From Plecoglossus altivelis (Eukaryota > Chordata > Actinopteri > Osmeriformes > Plecoglossidae), in assembly GCA_036571765.1 (NCBI GenBank), contig BROE01000025.1:5750660-5814659 (forward strand): 64,000 nt of DNA. Direction: 5' to 3'. How positions within the stretch are numbered: the first letter of the stretch is position 1; each line of letters begins with the position of its first letter. Shown here in pieces: positions 25,801-40,406 of this stretch. The notes beneath the pieces were generated by a model. It did no database searches. It was not told the origin of the DNA and saw nothing but the letters and a program-made list of their open reading frames with translations. The translations under genes were made by a program, and so were the position numbers.

Positions 25801-28800
25801 CTTAGCGTAGCAAAACCATGGTCAGGAGGGTGAGGGAGGGAGGGAGGGAGGGAGAGGGGGAGAGAGAGAGAGCAAGCTAGGGGTGGACAGCCCCAGCCAG
25901 CAGACAGAACGACAGCGGCTGTGACACCTGGACCAGGGACCAGTCAGATGACAGGATCGGCTACACTGGTCATCTGGAACAGGCCTATTAGACCCTGAAC
26001 AGTGGTCAACTCATCACCTGATCCTGGTCCCCTTCTGAAAAAAATCTATCTTTCCAACGTAGTCCAGAGAGGGGAACAATTCTCTGGGATGACTCACTCC
26101 CACTGTGGTTTGGATAAAGCACTATATCAGCTGACCTGAGGAGGGGCGGAGGGAATCACTCCCAGCGTTAAGCACATTTTCTCTCCAACTCTAGACGAGT
26201 ACATTTGTACCAGTAATGCGATCTGATGAAATAAGGGGGCTTGGATCTGAGCTTGTCTCTGTACACCACGATCGTGATACAGACACTCAGCTTATGACAT
26301 CAGTAAAAATCGCTTTGTTTTCCCCTAAAAACAGCACAACCCAGTCTCCCATCTGAGACGTGCGGTCTGGTGATATTCCCACAGATACGCTCAGTGTTCT
26401 GTGTTTTGCATCACCTTGACAACAGGATGTGAGGAGAGAAGCTCTCATTGGGAGGCGAGAGGGGGAGAGGGGAGGGGGGGGGCACTCAGTAGCTACCCAA
26501 AGACTAGTCAGAGGAACTGACGGCTGGATAAAGAATGTGTAAGACATGAACGGGTAGCGCCGTCGCAATGATTAGAGGTTTGAGCGCCGTCATTCGCTCG
26601 CGCTCGGTCCAAACAAAGCAACTCCCTCCGAGGTGACACACCAACGCCGAACGCCGTCTTATCGCTATTTCACACGTTTGGGGAATCTCGGATTATTATA
26701 TGTCAACGTGTGGCTGCTGAGGAAGGGAAATATCTCCGGAAGATTCTGTGTGCTTTTCCCCCCCTTTCATATGCAAACAAGCAGGCCCTCATACAGTGCC
26801 GGAGAGCGTTCTAGTCACAAGCCGGCAAGTTTGGCAGTTACTGAGCAGAGACAATGGGGAAACTGTTCATCATGCTCTCCCGGCTATTAAAATCACCACC
26901 AGGTTGGAGCAAGGGACTCTACAAAAGTCCAAAGGAATTACTCTGCTGGTGTGTAAACTGAGAACAACTGCATGTTTCGCTAGAGACTACGCCTGGTAAT
27001 GACATGCACTCGAGTTCTAACGCTTTCCAGGGCCTTGTTTCAGGCCTTGTTAACCTCTCCAGGAACAGTAGTATTTATCCACTGCTTCATCTATACATAT
27101 CACGATCGGATGGTATTGTGGATCTAATCAACAGCATTGACGATTTATAGGTTTGTTTTTTCGATAGGTTCGGAAACGGACTGCCTGGAAAACCCGTGGA
27201 GGTTCAGGATTGAGAGGATGTGAACTCTAGATACTGACTAAGTTGCGGTCTCTTTCAGGCTGATCATGGCAGCCTGTTGACTCCAGACAGTCAAACAGCA
27301 GATGAATACGGGGGGGAAAAAAGCCCTAAATATAATGAGCTACAAAAGATAGTTCAGCCATCGCTCCTTCATTAGGGCGCTAAACACGGAACCGGTAAGA
27401 GGCTCTCCAGCTAGACTGAGAACCCAGGCTGCCGGAGGCAGACGGCAGAGAGAGAATGCATCGCAAGGATGTTTGTCCAAAGTGGTTGAAAAGAAACGGA
27501 GGGGGCAGAGCCAAGGCTGGTGAGTCACAGCCTTCCAATTTGTTTTCAAAGGGGGAAGAGTAATGGCCAGGAACTGAAGTTTCCTTTATTACATTGGGAG
27601 AGACTTCATTAGCTCGAGCACCTCCTGACCAGCTTCTGCGACATCCCCCTCCCCGATGCATCAAAAGGCAAACCAAGGCTCCGGAGGTAGCCAAACGCGT
27701 CAGATGTCAGATTCCCAGGAGGACTTGGGGTCCCGGGGCCCTGGTGGCGTGTTGAGGGGGGCAGGCAGCCTGCGGACCTACCTGTCTCTGCGCCGAGGTG
27801 GCCAGCTGGACCTGGCAGAACTTCACAGCTTGATCCAAAGCAACATCTTCGTCGACCTGCAGGGAGCGAGGAGAGGGGGGAGCAGAGGGGAAGGCAGAAG
27901 GGTTAGGAATGACAGGACCTGGCAGCATTCCCAGAGGGCCTGATCTAAGGATGACCTCGTCTGGGAGGTTTGTGTTACTGACGAGGGCTCTCATTAGGGC
28001 TACAGATAGCAGATAGGAGCCTGTGTGTGGGAGTGAGAGCGCTGCTGCTGCCCAGCAACAACCTCCACAACTACATACTCTCTCCTCTACCGCCCGCTAG
28101 GCTAAAGCTACATCCCCTCTCTTCTACTACATGCTAGGCTAACGCTACATACCCTCTCCTCTACCGCCCGCTAGGCTAGCGCTACATCCCCTCTCTTCTA
28201 CTACATGCTAGGCTAATGCTACATCCCCTCTCTTCTAATGCCAGCTAGGCTAGCGCTACATCCATCTCTGCAACACTGCACACGAGGCTAGTGCCACATC
28301 TGTTTGTATGCTCAGCGAGGTGTTAGCGTCGGGGCTGTTTGCCTCTCATTAAGGGGGAGACTAGTAAGTGGTAACATGGCGGGGGCTCTGGAAAAGACCT
28401 CAGAGAGAGAAATTAGAGTTTTGGTTGAGACGCTGACTGCTGATTGGTGTTAGAACCCACTTTGGAGACGGAAGTCTCTGGCAGAGAAGAAATTACCTTT
28501 CTGCCTGGAAGGGGGAAGGGCAATGAGGAATGACTGTGGTGCTGGGCTGAGGTGGGAAGCTAAGGAAGTGGGGGGGAGGGTAGGGAGGGGAAACGATCTC
28601 TTCCGAAACTGAAGAAACTAAACAGAAACCTAGCTGAACTCGACCGCTCGGTAATGAAACACGGTGGCGAGGAGATGAGTGAGACTTGTCAGGACGTGTC
28701 TGTTCTGCTGTAAAGCTCAGATGGAGGGTTAATGAGGGAGTCTGGGGAACCTGACAGATCACAACCACGGCATTTCGTCTCCCCCCCGTCTTGTCGGCCT

Positions 28801-31646
28801 GGTATCTCCACGATCGTATCTGTGTAATTGCCTGAGCCTTAGAAGAGCTGCCCCCTACATCCAACTAGAGAAAACACCAAGTCGAAGAGAACAACGAAAA
28901 CATATCGACCATTACAACCACACCTATGCTGCTACCGACTGCCAGAGTCACATGACCGGACCCGCCCCGCATAGGAATGTAATTCAGGTAACATGATTGG
29001 CCCGTCATCGTAGTTTTAACATTCTATTTAAAGACGTCGGTGGTTTGGCAGGCTGACGAGATCACCACCGATAACCAGGCCGTCGTTAAAGGTAGTGCCA
29101 CAAAGTGTCTGTACAACACACAGGGTTTTTAGATACAACACTTTTTAGATTTTAAAAAACAACAACAGCAGCCCTCGTCCGTCCATCCACCTTGTTCCCT
29201 TCTCTCTCTGCCCACTCGCACGCTCTCGTCTGTTGCTCTCGCATGCTTGCAGCCTCCCACTCCAGCTGCAGCCTTCTGGCTTGACACATAGCCAATGACA
29301 GCACCTCTACCCCCCCACCTCCACCCCCCCGCACGGTCAGCATTGATCCTCAGCTCGATGAGTCCACAAAGGCTGATGAGGACTCTGCAGCACCAACACA
29401 ACTGACGGCAACGTCTCCCCCCCATCGTCTCCTCTTCACACACAGGTAGAAACACGCCTAATTACGTTCAAAAATACATCTAGCGTCGGCTTACAACACG
29501 AGCGTAATATTACAGAAGGATCGATGTACTTTTAGATTAGGTGGTGTGGAACAGCTGCCTTGAACTTGCCTGCTTCATCAGCATGTAGGTCTCGGACATG
29601 ATCTTCTCAATGCGCCCCAGGTCGTAGGTCATGACCTTCTGACCCTGCTGCCACACCCTGTAAGCGTCCAGTAGCAGCGTTTTCCCAGACTCCACGTCCT
29701 CCAGCATCTTCCTCTTCCGGCTGGGCCGTCTCCCTGGCCCCTGCTCTGCCCCGTACCCCGACAGCGGGGCTCTGGGACACTGAGAGGCCTGCTGCTGCTG
29801 CTGCCTGGAGCTGATGCTCAGCTCCTCCAGCGATAGCTCCGGAGCCCGGCTGCTGTCCTGCACCTTCTCCCCGAGCTCAGCCCCAGTTCTGGGGACCTCC
29901 GTGTCCAGCTGCCTGCCCTGAGGGTCTGCGGTCTTGGCTGCCCTCTCCCAGAGGCTAGCGTCCAGCTCCATGGGCTCCAAGGGCTCGTCCTGTCCTGCTC
30001 GGACCCCTTCCACCTTCCCCGGGGGGGGCACTGGCACCTGGTCCCCTTTGTCTGGGGCCTGGGGCTGGGGGTGCGCCTGGGAGGCCTCCCTGGAGCCGGG
30101 GTCAGGTCCCGGGGCTACGGCTCCATCAGAGAGTCCTGGCTTCTTAGGCAGGGCCTGTTTGCTGTCGTCCGCGCTCGGTCGGCTCGATGTGTCTGTGGTC
30201 GTCATCTCCCCCATGGAGGGTAACGGCGCTTTGGAAGGTTGCTCTGACGCCTGACAGGGGACAAAGAGCAGACGTCGTCATGACACAAAGCAAAACACCC
30301 GACCGAGAGATAAACCCCAGAGCTTCTTCCTGGTTCCCACCCCCACCCCACCCCCACTGTGAGAAGAGCTTCCCACCCCTGTGAGATTGTTCAGCTTGTC
30401 CTCCAGGACTTTCACATTGAGGAAAAACGCTCTCTTGGCCAAAACTTGGCGATCCACATCCCGCAAATATTTCCTACAAAAAACGAAAGATAGAAAGAAC
30501 AACGACAGAGAGAAAGAAAGCGAGAGAGAAAGAAACAGAGAGAGAGAAAGAGAGATAGACGTCAGTTCTATACAGCTAAGAGTACATAATCTCCAAACAT
30601 TTCCCCAGTCCCGATCTGATCTGCCAAGGTGGTAAAGCCCCCTGCTGGGGGCGGCGTGGCAGCGCATTTCTTACTTTCCCTGGTCGGGTGTCCTCTGGAG
30701 CATGAAAGAGACTTTCAGCAGCGTGTCATGGTCCTTCAGCTCAGACAGCACCTCCAGCAGCAGGACAATGGAGCGGTTCATATGTGACGCGAAACTCCCC
30801 GGGCGATCAATCTCATCCACTGGGATCCGCCAGATTCCCTGGAGGCGGTGAGAAGGAGGTGGAGGTGCCAAGACATTAGTCAACCACAACTCGGCTCCAC
30901 CAGGCAGGTATCAACACGCACTTCTCTTAGCTCCCGTTAGGGAACGAGGCCTTTCTGCCGATGCTTCCAAGAACGTGGCCTCCCGTGGGCTGAGTACCCC
31001 CGCCCCCCCCCCCGCCCTGTCGCCGCGCCACCCCACCTCGCTTTGCACGAATCCGCCAAGTGCGCGCTTGTTCAATACGCGGCGGAAAAACCGAGTATAA
31101 AGCAGGCATTCCTAAGTATTGTCAGTGCCCCTACATTAACCCCACAGGTTGCCCTTCCTACAGTGTTACAGACAATGGAACACAAAATGAGGCCTCTGGT
31201 TGGTTAAAGTGGCTCATTCATTGTGAGCCTTGGTCACAAGGGTAAGCTAATTTGGGGCAATTTTCAGCACTGTTTTGTTTACAGACATGTGCGCCGCTGC
31301 ATGCTAGTCTACTGCCAGCGCCTTTAGGGACTGTGCACTGTGAATAATACTGACATGAGGAAACAATTAGACCCAACAGTGAGAATTGGACTACCCCCAG
31401 GAAAGCAGCGACAGGAGAAGGCCACATGAATTAATTTGGGCCAAAATAAAGACTTTATAAAAAGACAGTCCTCGTGAAAGAATGGAAATATCCGATCTAC
31501 AGTGTGTGTGTGTGTGAGTGTGTGTGTGTGTGGAGGCAGACAACTCTTAGCTTGATCATTAGCGTACCGTTATGCATATGGGTTCGTGCAAGTACAGTGA
31601 ACTCTCATGCACAAGTAAGAATGTTTGCTTTTCATTTAGCTTGCGC

Positions 31647-31699
<53 letters not shown>

Positions 31700-33770
31700 C
31701 ACACACACAATGACTGGGGGAAGTGGCTATGGTAAGTGAAGCCCCCAGCTGGTTGAGCCCAGGATCTGGGATCCACAGCAGGAGACAGCAGTGGCTTTCA
31801 GCAGAAGATATACTTTCACACCTGCGTGTGTGTGTGTGTGTGTGTGGACAGAAAAGCCACGCGTATTCGAATGGAACTAAACAAATGAGATGCCTTTAAT
31901 CAGCCTCCATGAGCAGCAGCTTGTGCTGCTTCCTTCTAACTATCACGCTCTGAAACACACCAACTCCCAGCCTGCCTCGGACCTTCACTACCAGCTCTAC
32001 TTCGACAGTTGGCAATTTCCTAAATAAGAAGGATTTGTTTGTTTGGTTGTTTGCCTGTCAAGTTTTCTTGAAGTTGGAATCGACCTAAGAGCATTGTTAT
32101 GTCTCAACTCATTCCATCTCCAATGATCTTCCTAGTGATATTAACACTCCTCAAATCCTCTATTTGGGCGTGCAGAGCCAGATAAACGTTTTTAATGACA
32201 GAGCTGTACAAAGTACAGTGCCATGCCTGTTTTGTCTCCAATTAAAAAAAAAAAAAAAAAATCAGAACAAGGACAATGTGGACCCCAACACAATCCAGCA
32301 TAGCAGTGAATTACTGCAGTAGCTCAGCCGCGTTGGACAAGAGAGGTCTTGAACCTTTCAATGCACAGATTAGTAAAAACCATCCCTCAGGACTGGGGCC
32401 TTGGTGAGATCAACAGCTCTAATGGAGAGAGCCCTCTTCCTCAGCCTAGAAACATCCAACCGCTGCAAATCTCTTTAGAGAGAGCTGCACCACAGCTTTG
32501 CACAGATTACCATGTAGCACAACAGATAAAGCAGATTTGTAAAACCTTAGATGGATTTTTTTTCCCAATTTTCCCCCCTCCATTTAAATAGCATCTTCCC
32601 CCCCCCCCCCCCCCTCCTTTTTTCAGTGGCGAAATGTGACCCATAATTGACAGGGTTTGCGTGTGTCACTCAGGCAGGCTATGAAACCAGGCTGGAGCAT
32701 CGCAGGAGCTTAAAGGCATCACTGAGCCACCCAACCAGGAAGCTTTTCGAATTCATTTGTAAACAAGAGCTGTTTTGGAGTGGTAGAGGGAGAAAGCGAA
32801 GCGAAGGCAGCGATTATGGCTTTAACGCTTTCGCACATCGCAAGCAATTATGCCTCACTAGTTCAGTCATTACACATCACCGAAAGATCCAGTCTGCTAA
32901 GGGTCACATGACCAACCCGGAGATCTTCTCCCTCTGCCAGCCAACCTTAGGAAGCAGACAGCAGCCACACACAGAGACGAAGGTTCTCCTTAGTGGGGTT
33001 CCCCAGAGGGAAGGAGATGTCGATGGAGAGTACTGACTCATATCTCCTTCAACGTGGGATTAATCTCTCCTCTCCTCCCTCCACCATCCCACATGGATCC
33101 ACCCCCCCACCCTCTCCCACACCAAAGCACCACTGGGCTCATCTCAGACCCTCATCTGGGTGTCCTTCTATGTTAGAGATGATTAGTCTTCTTCTGGAGG
33201 GGGGGGGGGAAGTAGGCGAGTGACTTTCCTTGTCAATTGCTTCTGCAAATGTCTACGAGATCTAGTCCTTAACACCAACACCATATCCAGTCAGCCCTGG
33301 ACCAGGTATCAAGAACAAACCAAAATGAAGGTTTATTAAACACGCATCACTTTGTCCACCCGTAACTAATACGAACGTTAACGACTTGCCAAGTGTGCCA
33401 ACCGATGATCATTCAAATGAGGGGTTCTATTCCAGGGGAAAGATCTCCCTGTGCTTCTCCCTCGCTCCTTATCTGGTCCTAACGAGTCAAGCCCCTCCCC
33501 CTGCTCGACCTCCCCTCGCTACAGCGAGCCCAGAGACCCCTGCAGGATCGAACCGACATCACTCCCAAGTCTGTCAAACCTAAACACGCAAGGTTCGTCG
33601 CTAACAATATTCAGGGAACACGCTGTCATAGGGAAAAGGCAACATCACGACCACACACGCGTGCGCTCACACATACGCACGCACTCACTCACACGGAAAG
33701 AAACCCTCTCCTGAGGCAACAGTCAGTAGTTCTCTAGAGGGATGCTGCTATGGAGAGAAATCACACGCGG

Positions 33771-33812
<42 letters not shown>

Positions 33813-36800
33813 AGAGAGAGAGAGAGAGAGCGAGAGAGACTCGTCTGCGTTGACGAGAAACAGAACGCACTCCGCCGCTGAGTCTCCTCCCCCCTCCTCC
33901 TCCTCGAGTACAAACACCACACAACTCCTGCAAACTGTGGAAGAATTCCGCTCGTGTAAACCCACCGCTAAATCACGCGCTCGTTTGCTGAACGCGCCAG
34001 GAGGACAAGGACTCACCATCACCAGGGGAACGCTACCACGCCGCTGCCTGTGTTCCTGCTCTTTTTGGCTGGATTCCTGCTGGCGCTAGCTGCTCCAGCG
34101 GCCCTGGAAGCACCCCCACCCCGATGGAAACTCCCTCCTAGATAGCGAAGGAGAGGCGGGCTGCATTCGGGTGCCGGGGCGGCGGGAGAGACGGGGGGCT
34201 ACAGCACGAGGAGGAGAGGAGCGTGAACGAAAGCAGAGGCGATGCAGGTGTCAGGCCCCGGAGAAGCAGCGGTGTGCCACTGACAGGCTGGACAACTTGC
34301 TGCTCGCTCGCTCCCCAACCCTGCCATCTCAACACTAAACACCCACGCGTTCCCTCTGGCTCCGCTCTCCCCTGACCCCAGCCTGCTACAGGGTTGGATG
34401 CCTCCTCCCTCCTCGCTCCCCGCTCTCAACACAGCCTACTGCCGGCCCCCTCTGCCTCCGCACAGCCAATCGAAAAAGAGGCTGAGTTAGGCCCTGCCCA
34501 TAATCACACACCCACACAATACATACACAAACCGAAGGGGAAGAGAGCAATGAGTGAAGAGAGAGCTTGAGCAGCACAGAGAGAGAGAGAGGGAGTGAGA
34601 GCGCGGGAGAGAGTGAGAGAAAGAGAGAGAGGAGGGGGAGGGGGAACAAGAGAGAAAAAAGGAAGGGGGAGAGCACGCTCGCAACACGGAGAGATAAGCA
34701 ACAGGAAGAAGAAAGAGAGAAAGAGTTGGATGGTTGAAAAACAAACAAACTGACATAGCAAGCCAGATAGGTGTTAGAAGAGGCCGAGGTGGGAGGAGGG
34801 GCACATACGAGAGAGGGAAAGAGAAAGAGAGAGAGGGAGGGAGGGAGAGAACGAGAGAGAGAGAAAGGGGGGGAGAGAGAGGAGAAAGAGAGAGAGCGAG
34901 AAAGAGAGGGGGGGAGGGAGAGAGAGAGAGGGAGAGAGACGAGAGTTTGTGTACAAATGCATCCATCTAGAGAGACAGGGAGAAAGAAGCATGCTATTCC
35001 ATGCAGTCGGAGGACTGCCTCTCTGTAGGATATACAAGACGCGGGCAGTTAACACTTCCTCACACAACAAAAACAACAACAAATCTCACCTTCCTTCCTC
35101 TCAGCGCTGGGTTCTGACGGCCAGCCTGCTCACTACCACAAACATCCTAAGCAAACGCATCTCGCGTTTCTCTCTTCCTGTTATCAAACCAAGATGTTGA
35201 AAGGCAAAAAAAAGGAAATCCTTGGGTCGTGTAAAGAGGGTGACATAGAGGTAGACCGATCGATCGCCTGACACAGATCCATAGACAGACGCCCAGACCA
35301 AAATATGGAATTTCAACAATTTCAAAATGTATTCATGCAGACTTGACACTCCTCCTTAGCTAATAGTAGAAGACTGTCCTGGGTTAGGCTCCTCCCACAC
35401 TCTCAGTTGAACACACCTCATAGGCTGCCTGTACTACTGACTACAAGACAGAGAAACACCGGAATATTCTGGTCTGCCGCAAAAAAAACACACAAAAAAA
35501 AGAGAAAGGAAAAGTATGTCAAGTTGAAAAGTAACTTCAGTGCGCTGAAACAGATGAACAAACACAACTAAATATGTACCCGACCAGTGGAAGAATACTG
35601 GTTTTTCCACGCGTTGCGGGCTTTTGCAGGAAGCATCGTCTCAAACATAGGACGTTGACGTGATGTGTCAGACTGTTTTTGGATGTTATTCAGTTCTAGT
35701 CAAGTCTATTTATAGAGCACGTTTAAAGGCTGTTGAGCAAAGCGCTGCACAGTAAGAGCAGCAAAAGTCATTAGTCAACGCAACATGTACACAAAACAAA
35801 GTTGAACAAACAAACAAACAATAAGAAATGGCTGGATGTCTCACAGAAGAGATGCTTTTCCTCCGGAGCCGTGTGCGGGCGTGAGTGGGTGGAGGAATAT
35901 GTAAGCGCATATGTGTGTGGGGGGCAACACTGTGGCTGAGCCTGCCCACTGTGGCTGTGTGCAGGATGAGATGACGGCAGCCCTGCTACTGGAGCAGGAG
36001 GGTGGAGGGGCAGGGAGGGAGAGGAGCAGGGAGGAGGAGGAGCAGGGAGAGGAGCAGGGAGAGGGGAGGGAGAGGAGCAGGGAGAGGGGAGTTAGAGGAG
36101 CAGGGAGAGGGGAGGGAGAGGAGCAGGGAGGAAGAAACTGGATCCAAGTTCAACCGAGCCGAACCACAGAACAACAACAACAACCAGCACTCCAAATATC
36201 TTGGACATGATGACCAGCATGACGATGCATCACCACCATGATAATGCATCACCAGCATCACCATGACCAGCATGACAATGCATCACCAACATCACCATGA
36301 CCAGCATGACGACGCATCACCAGCATGACCACCGTGACCACCATCACCACCATGAGTTTCAAAATGCAAGCAGTACTTGGAGCAGGACAATGCTCTCTTT
36401 GCAAATATTTATACATCATCACATTTTGTATCCACTCTTCTGAGAAGGGTTCATATTCCTCAATGTCTAATGGAGAGGCTTGGGGAACTAGGAGCTGTGG
36501 TTTAATCTGCAGGTCTGTCAGTTCACCCGCGGCCACTGCCCCCGCACCCCCTCCACAAAACAGTGGCACCAATCGCCGCGATAAATTATGCAACCCGGCC
36601 TCAAGTGAACTGGAACATGTCAAAGCAGCAGAATATAGGTTAGGTTGGTTATGCTGTATGCGCGCCCAGTTGATATAACCTTGCCAAAGAAACCAGGAGG
36701 AAAAGTAGGGCAACATGACCCACATACTGTTACAGTAGCGAATGATCTGCAGCAAGCACCCACTCCATGAGCGGTCTGCCCAGAAGTTGAACACCTATCG

Positions 36801-39800
36801 GAGGCTTGGTGACACTGTGCCCCCCCGTGGGTCCTACCCTCTAGGGACGTCCGCCCGCCCCCCCCAGAGGCACTACGCAGCGTTTTCACAGCTGATAACA
36901 AGGTCACTAACCACCAGCTGGCGTGCTGCTACGGGTAAACACGGGTGCTAAATGAAGATGCCATACAGTAGGACTACAACACCCACGAACAACTTGTAGT
37001 TCTGACCACAGAGGCGCTTCAGACCAGAGCACCATCAACAAAAAGGGCTTTCTTAGTAGAAACCAGAGCCGTTGTTTGTTGTTCCCCTCCGCGCCGCCAA
37101 ATTCCCTGGTTCCTCCGTTAGGCACACTTAAGCCGCGACAGTTGGCTGAAGCCAGGCAGCAGGTTGGGCTCCATAAGGGCCCTGCTAGGAGTAGGGTCCC
37201 GCCTCAACGTGGAGCCTGGCAAACAAGCTGTTCCCAGTGGCCTTCTGGAGCGGGGTGAGCGCCCAGCTAGCCAGGCTCCACCCGCACCACCCACGCCACG
37301 CCGACCAAAATAGCTAAGACGAACCTCCACGGCGGCGCTGGGAAGACGGCCCGTGGGTCTGCTTCGATTGCAACAGGCTCCGAGGGGGGGGGCCTAAAGG
37401 GAAGAGCGCTCCCCTTTTTCCCCCCCTGAATATCATGACATCCATCAACAGGATCTGATTCCATTTGGATTTCACTGGAGGAAATGTCAAAGTAGGTAAA
37501 CCTGTAATATACAGGGACCCCCCACACACACACACACACACGCACACACTAATCGACTGCAGCCTGCAGGGACCTTGTCAAACAATAGAGCCCACGTGCT
37601 TCTGCTTTCGTGAGACTGCTGCCTAGCGCCAACCAATTAGGCAGCAATAAAATAATGACCATGTATCAAATGAATCTCAGGGAATACAGATGTGGAAACA
37701 GTCCTCAAAAGTCGCACATCAAAGGGGGAGGGAAATTCCTTAAACGCATCTATATTCTGAGATTGAATTATCTGCCAATTATCCACGTAAGCAATAAGCG
37801 CATGCTGTGGTTTAGGAGAACAGCAGTAGGAACACTGCAGCGCTGCAGTATAGCTGGATGGAACAGGAGAACCGACTCAAGGAACTGATGGGACTCACGT
37901 TGAACAGGTTGGTCTTGTTCCGCTCACAGAAAAGTCCTTGTGCTGGCATGTGCTTCAGCTGTTGCCATGGGACACTGCTTCCTAGCAACACATCTCGTGC
38001 CCACTGCAGATTCTGTGGAGGAAAAAGAAAAAAATTATTATTATTATATATATATTAGGAAATGGTGTCAGGGGAAAATAAGGGGAAGCCCCTTTAGCTA
38101 CAGAACAGGAAAAGTCAAACCACAACGCCAACCAAACTGAAGAGAGGGAAAAAAAGTTCTTTTTTTTCCCTTCAAGCCTGAAATACGCAACTTGATGATT
38201 ACTATGATGGCGAGTCTTGACTGAATCCAGACGCAAATCAACAGATGACAACAGGCTATATGCTAACGGACTAAATGTTCCCAGACAACAGCAGCTTAGC
38301 TTTGCAAAGCATGCATATCTTTCTCCTACAGCATTCATAAAGACTACCTGACGTTTACACACATGGGTTAAACAAACCCATTTGTGTAACCCCGTTTAAA
38401 CAAACAGGTCTTTGTTGACTGGATTAAAGTGGGGGGAGGAAAAAACAAAACAAATTAAAGATGTGTTCAAGACCCCATGAGCGTGAGGAGAATGAAGCCA
38501 TGTTTACAGCATGTTAGGCCACGCCTTCTGGTCTGTAAGTACTGGCTCTCTGGCTGCTTGGTTTGCAAAGCCTGTCAGCTAGCACTGACTGACAGCACCC
38601 CAGGATGTCCTGCCAGGCATGGCTGACTGAGGGGCACCGTGGTCAAGTCTGGGCTCCAGGGGCCAGGCTTCCAGGGGCCAGGCTTCCAGGGGTCTGGGCT
38701 CCAGGGGCCAGGGCTTCAGAGGCCAAGCCTCTAAGAGCAAGGGTTTCAGGGGCCAGGGCTTCAGGGGCCATGGCTTTAAGAGCCAGGGCTTCAGGGGCCA
38801 GGCTTCCAGGGGCCAAGCCTTCAGCGGCCAGGCATCCAGTGCTCCAGGCTTCTAGGGAGCCATCATCCTGCCGCATCACATAACGCAGATGTGTGAACCA
38901 TTCATGCGTAGACTGACACACGATACTGTGACAGAAATTACCTCATCACTTATTAGCCAGCGATGACAGCTTCCTGGTGTTTTGACAATGCAGCCAGTGT
39001 TCTGACAAAAAAGGACGGCAACACGAGTGCTGCCTAATAACGTCCCCACGTTCGTCCTAGCGACGCACAAACTCGCCTCTTACATCCAGATTTCATCCTG
39101 CACTTAGAAACGTCTGGTCTTTCTCAGGATACATTTTCCCCATTGGTGCCAGTGGTACGTCAAGCCAACCGCCAGGGTCGGAGTGTTCGATGGCAAGGTC
39201 TGACCCCACTGACACGGACCCTGCGCTATGCGCGCCCCTCAGACCGCAGAAGGAACTGGAGGTGATCTCGGACAAGCACAAGGCGGACCTGTTCCAAGCC
39301 AGCATCCCTGAGCAGTGAGCGAGCAGCAGAATGGTGACAGGAGGACACCGCTACAGCGTGCAGGCTCCCTCAGCCAAAGCTGGCAGACACACAGGAACAC
39401 TGCGGTAGCAGCCTCCCACACACACACAGGCACACACACACACAGGCACGCCTCTGCCTAAAGAGCTTTGTACCTCCCCTCTACCCCTCCCCACACACAC
39501 ACCTATGCACAAAGAGCAGTGTGGCCCACACACACACACACACCCATAAACCCACATACACACACCCACACACCCACCTGACAAGCTCACAGCCTTGCTC
39601 TGCTGCTTTCTCACTTCTTGTAGCAGAAAACCCAGAGTCTGCTCCAGGCACAGAGAACTCTCCAGGACATATACACACCTCTCTCCCTCTCTCTGCCTCT
39701 CTCTCTCTCTCTCTCTCTCTGCCTCTCTCTCTCTCTCTCTGCCTCTCTCTCTCTCTCTGCCTCTCTCTCTCNNNNNNNNNNCCCCATTGGTGCCAGTGGT

Positions 39801-40406
39801 ACGTCAAGCCAACCGCCAGGGTCGGAGTGTTCGATGGCAAGGTCTGACCCCACTGACACGGACCCTGCGCTATGCGCGCCCCTCAGACCGCAGAAGGAAC
39901 TGGAGGTGATCTCGGACAAGCACAAGGCGGACCTGTTCCAAGCCAGCATCCCTGAGCAGTGAGCGAGCAGCAGAATGGTGACAGGAGGACACCGCTACAG
40001 CGTGCAGGCTCCCTCAGCCAAAGCTGGCAGACACACAGGAACACTGCGGTAGCAGCCTCCCACACACACACAGGCACACACACACACAGGCACGCCTCTG
40101 CCTAAAGAGCTTTGTACCTCCCCTCTACCCCTCCCCACACACACACCTATGCACAAAGAGCAGTGTGGCCCACACACACACACACACCCATAAACCCACA
40201 TACACACACCCACACACCCACCTGACAAGCTCACAGCCTTGCTCTGCTGCTTTCTCACTTCTTGTAGCAGAAAACCCAGAGTCTGCTCCAGGCACAGAGA
40301 ACTCTCCAGGACATATACACACCTCTCTCCCTCTCTCTGCCTCTCTCTCTCTCTCTCTCTCTCTGCCTCTCTCTCTCTCTCTCTGCCTCTCTCTCTCTCT
40401 CTGCCT

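Larger units (their letters stand above)
24566..27781 (-). other. cabin1 intron 33, no recognised gene
   Basis: This 3.2-kb intron holds the purine tract at 24575-24735, an 11-bp minisatellite (25635-25788), a GGGA tetranucleotide tract (25831-25871) and otherwise unremarkable DNA. No protein family was recognised on either strand. Confidence 0.6.
30839..37898 (-). other. cabin1 intron 29 (7.1 kb), repeat-rich, no recognised gene
   Basis: This is the longest intron. It contains (TG)n at 31501-31532, (GCAC)n/(CA)n at 31643-31709, a run of 18 A at about 32245, (GA)n at 33778-33838, a purine tract at 34558-34945 and two minisatellites at 35995-36130 and 36205-36350. A 178-codon minus-strand frame (36258-36794) shows no family resemblance. 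Human exons join directly here (…NLFN then GIWRIP…), so the frame is not needed as a cabin1 exon. The intron is large enough to hold regulatory elements, but none was identified. Confidence 0.6.

Noticed and set aside
36258..36794. 178-codon minus-strand ORF in cabin1 intron 29
   Set aside because: No recognisable domain. Part of its length comes from a stop-free minisatellite. Human CABIN1 exons join directly across this position, and about one such ORF is expected by chance in 64 kb.
38605..38921. Gly/Ala-rich ORFs on both strands
   Set aside because: They come from a degenerate minisatellite in cabin1 intron 28. Similar repetitive peptides appear on both strands, as expected for a repeat.
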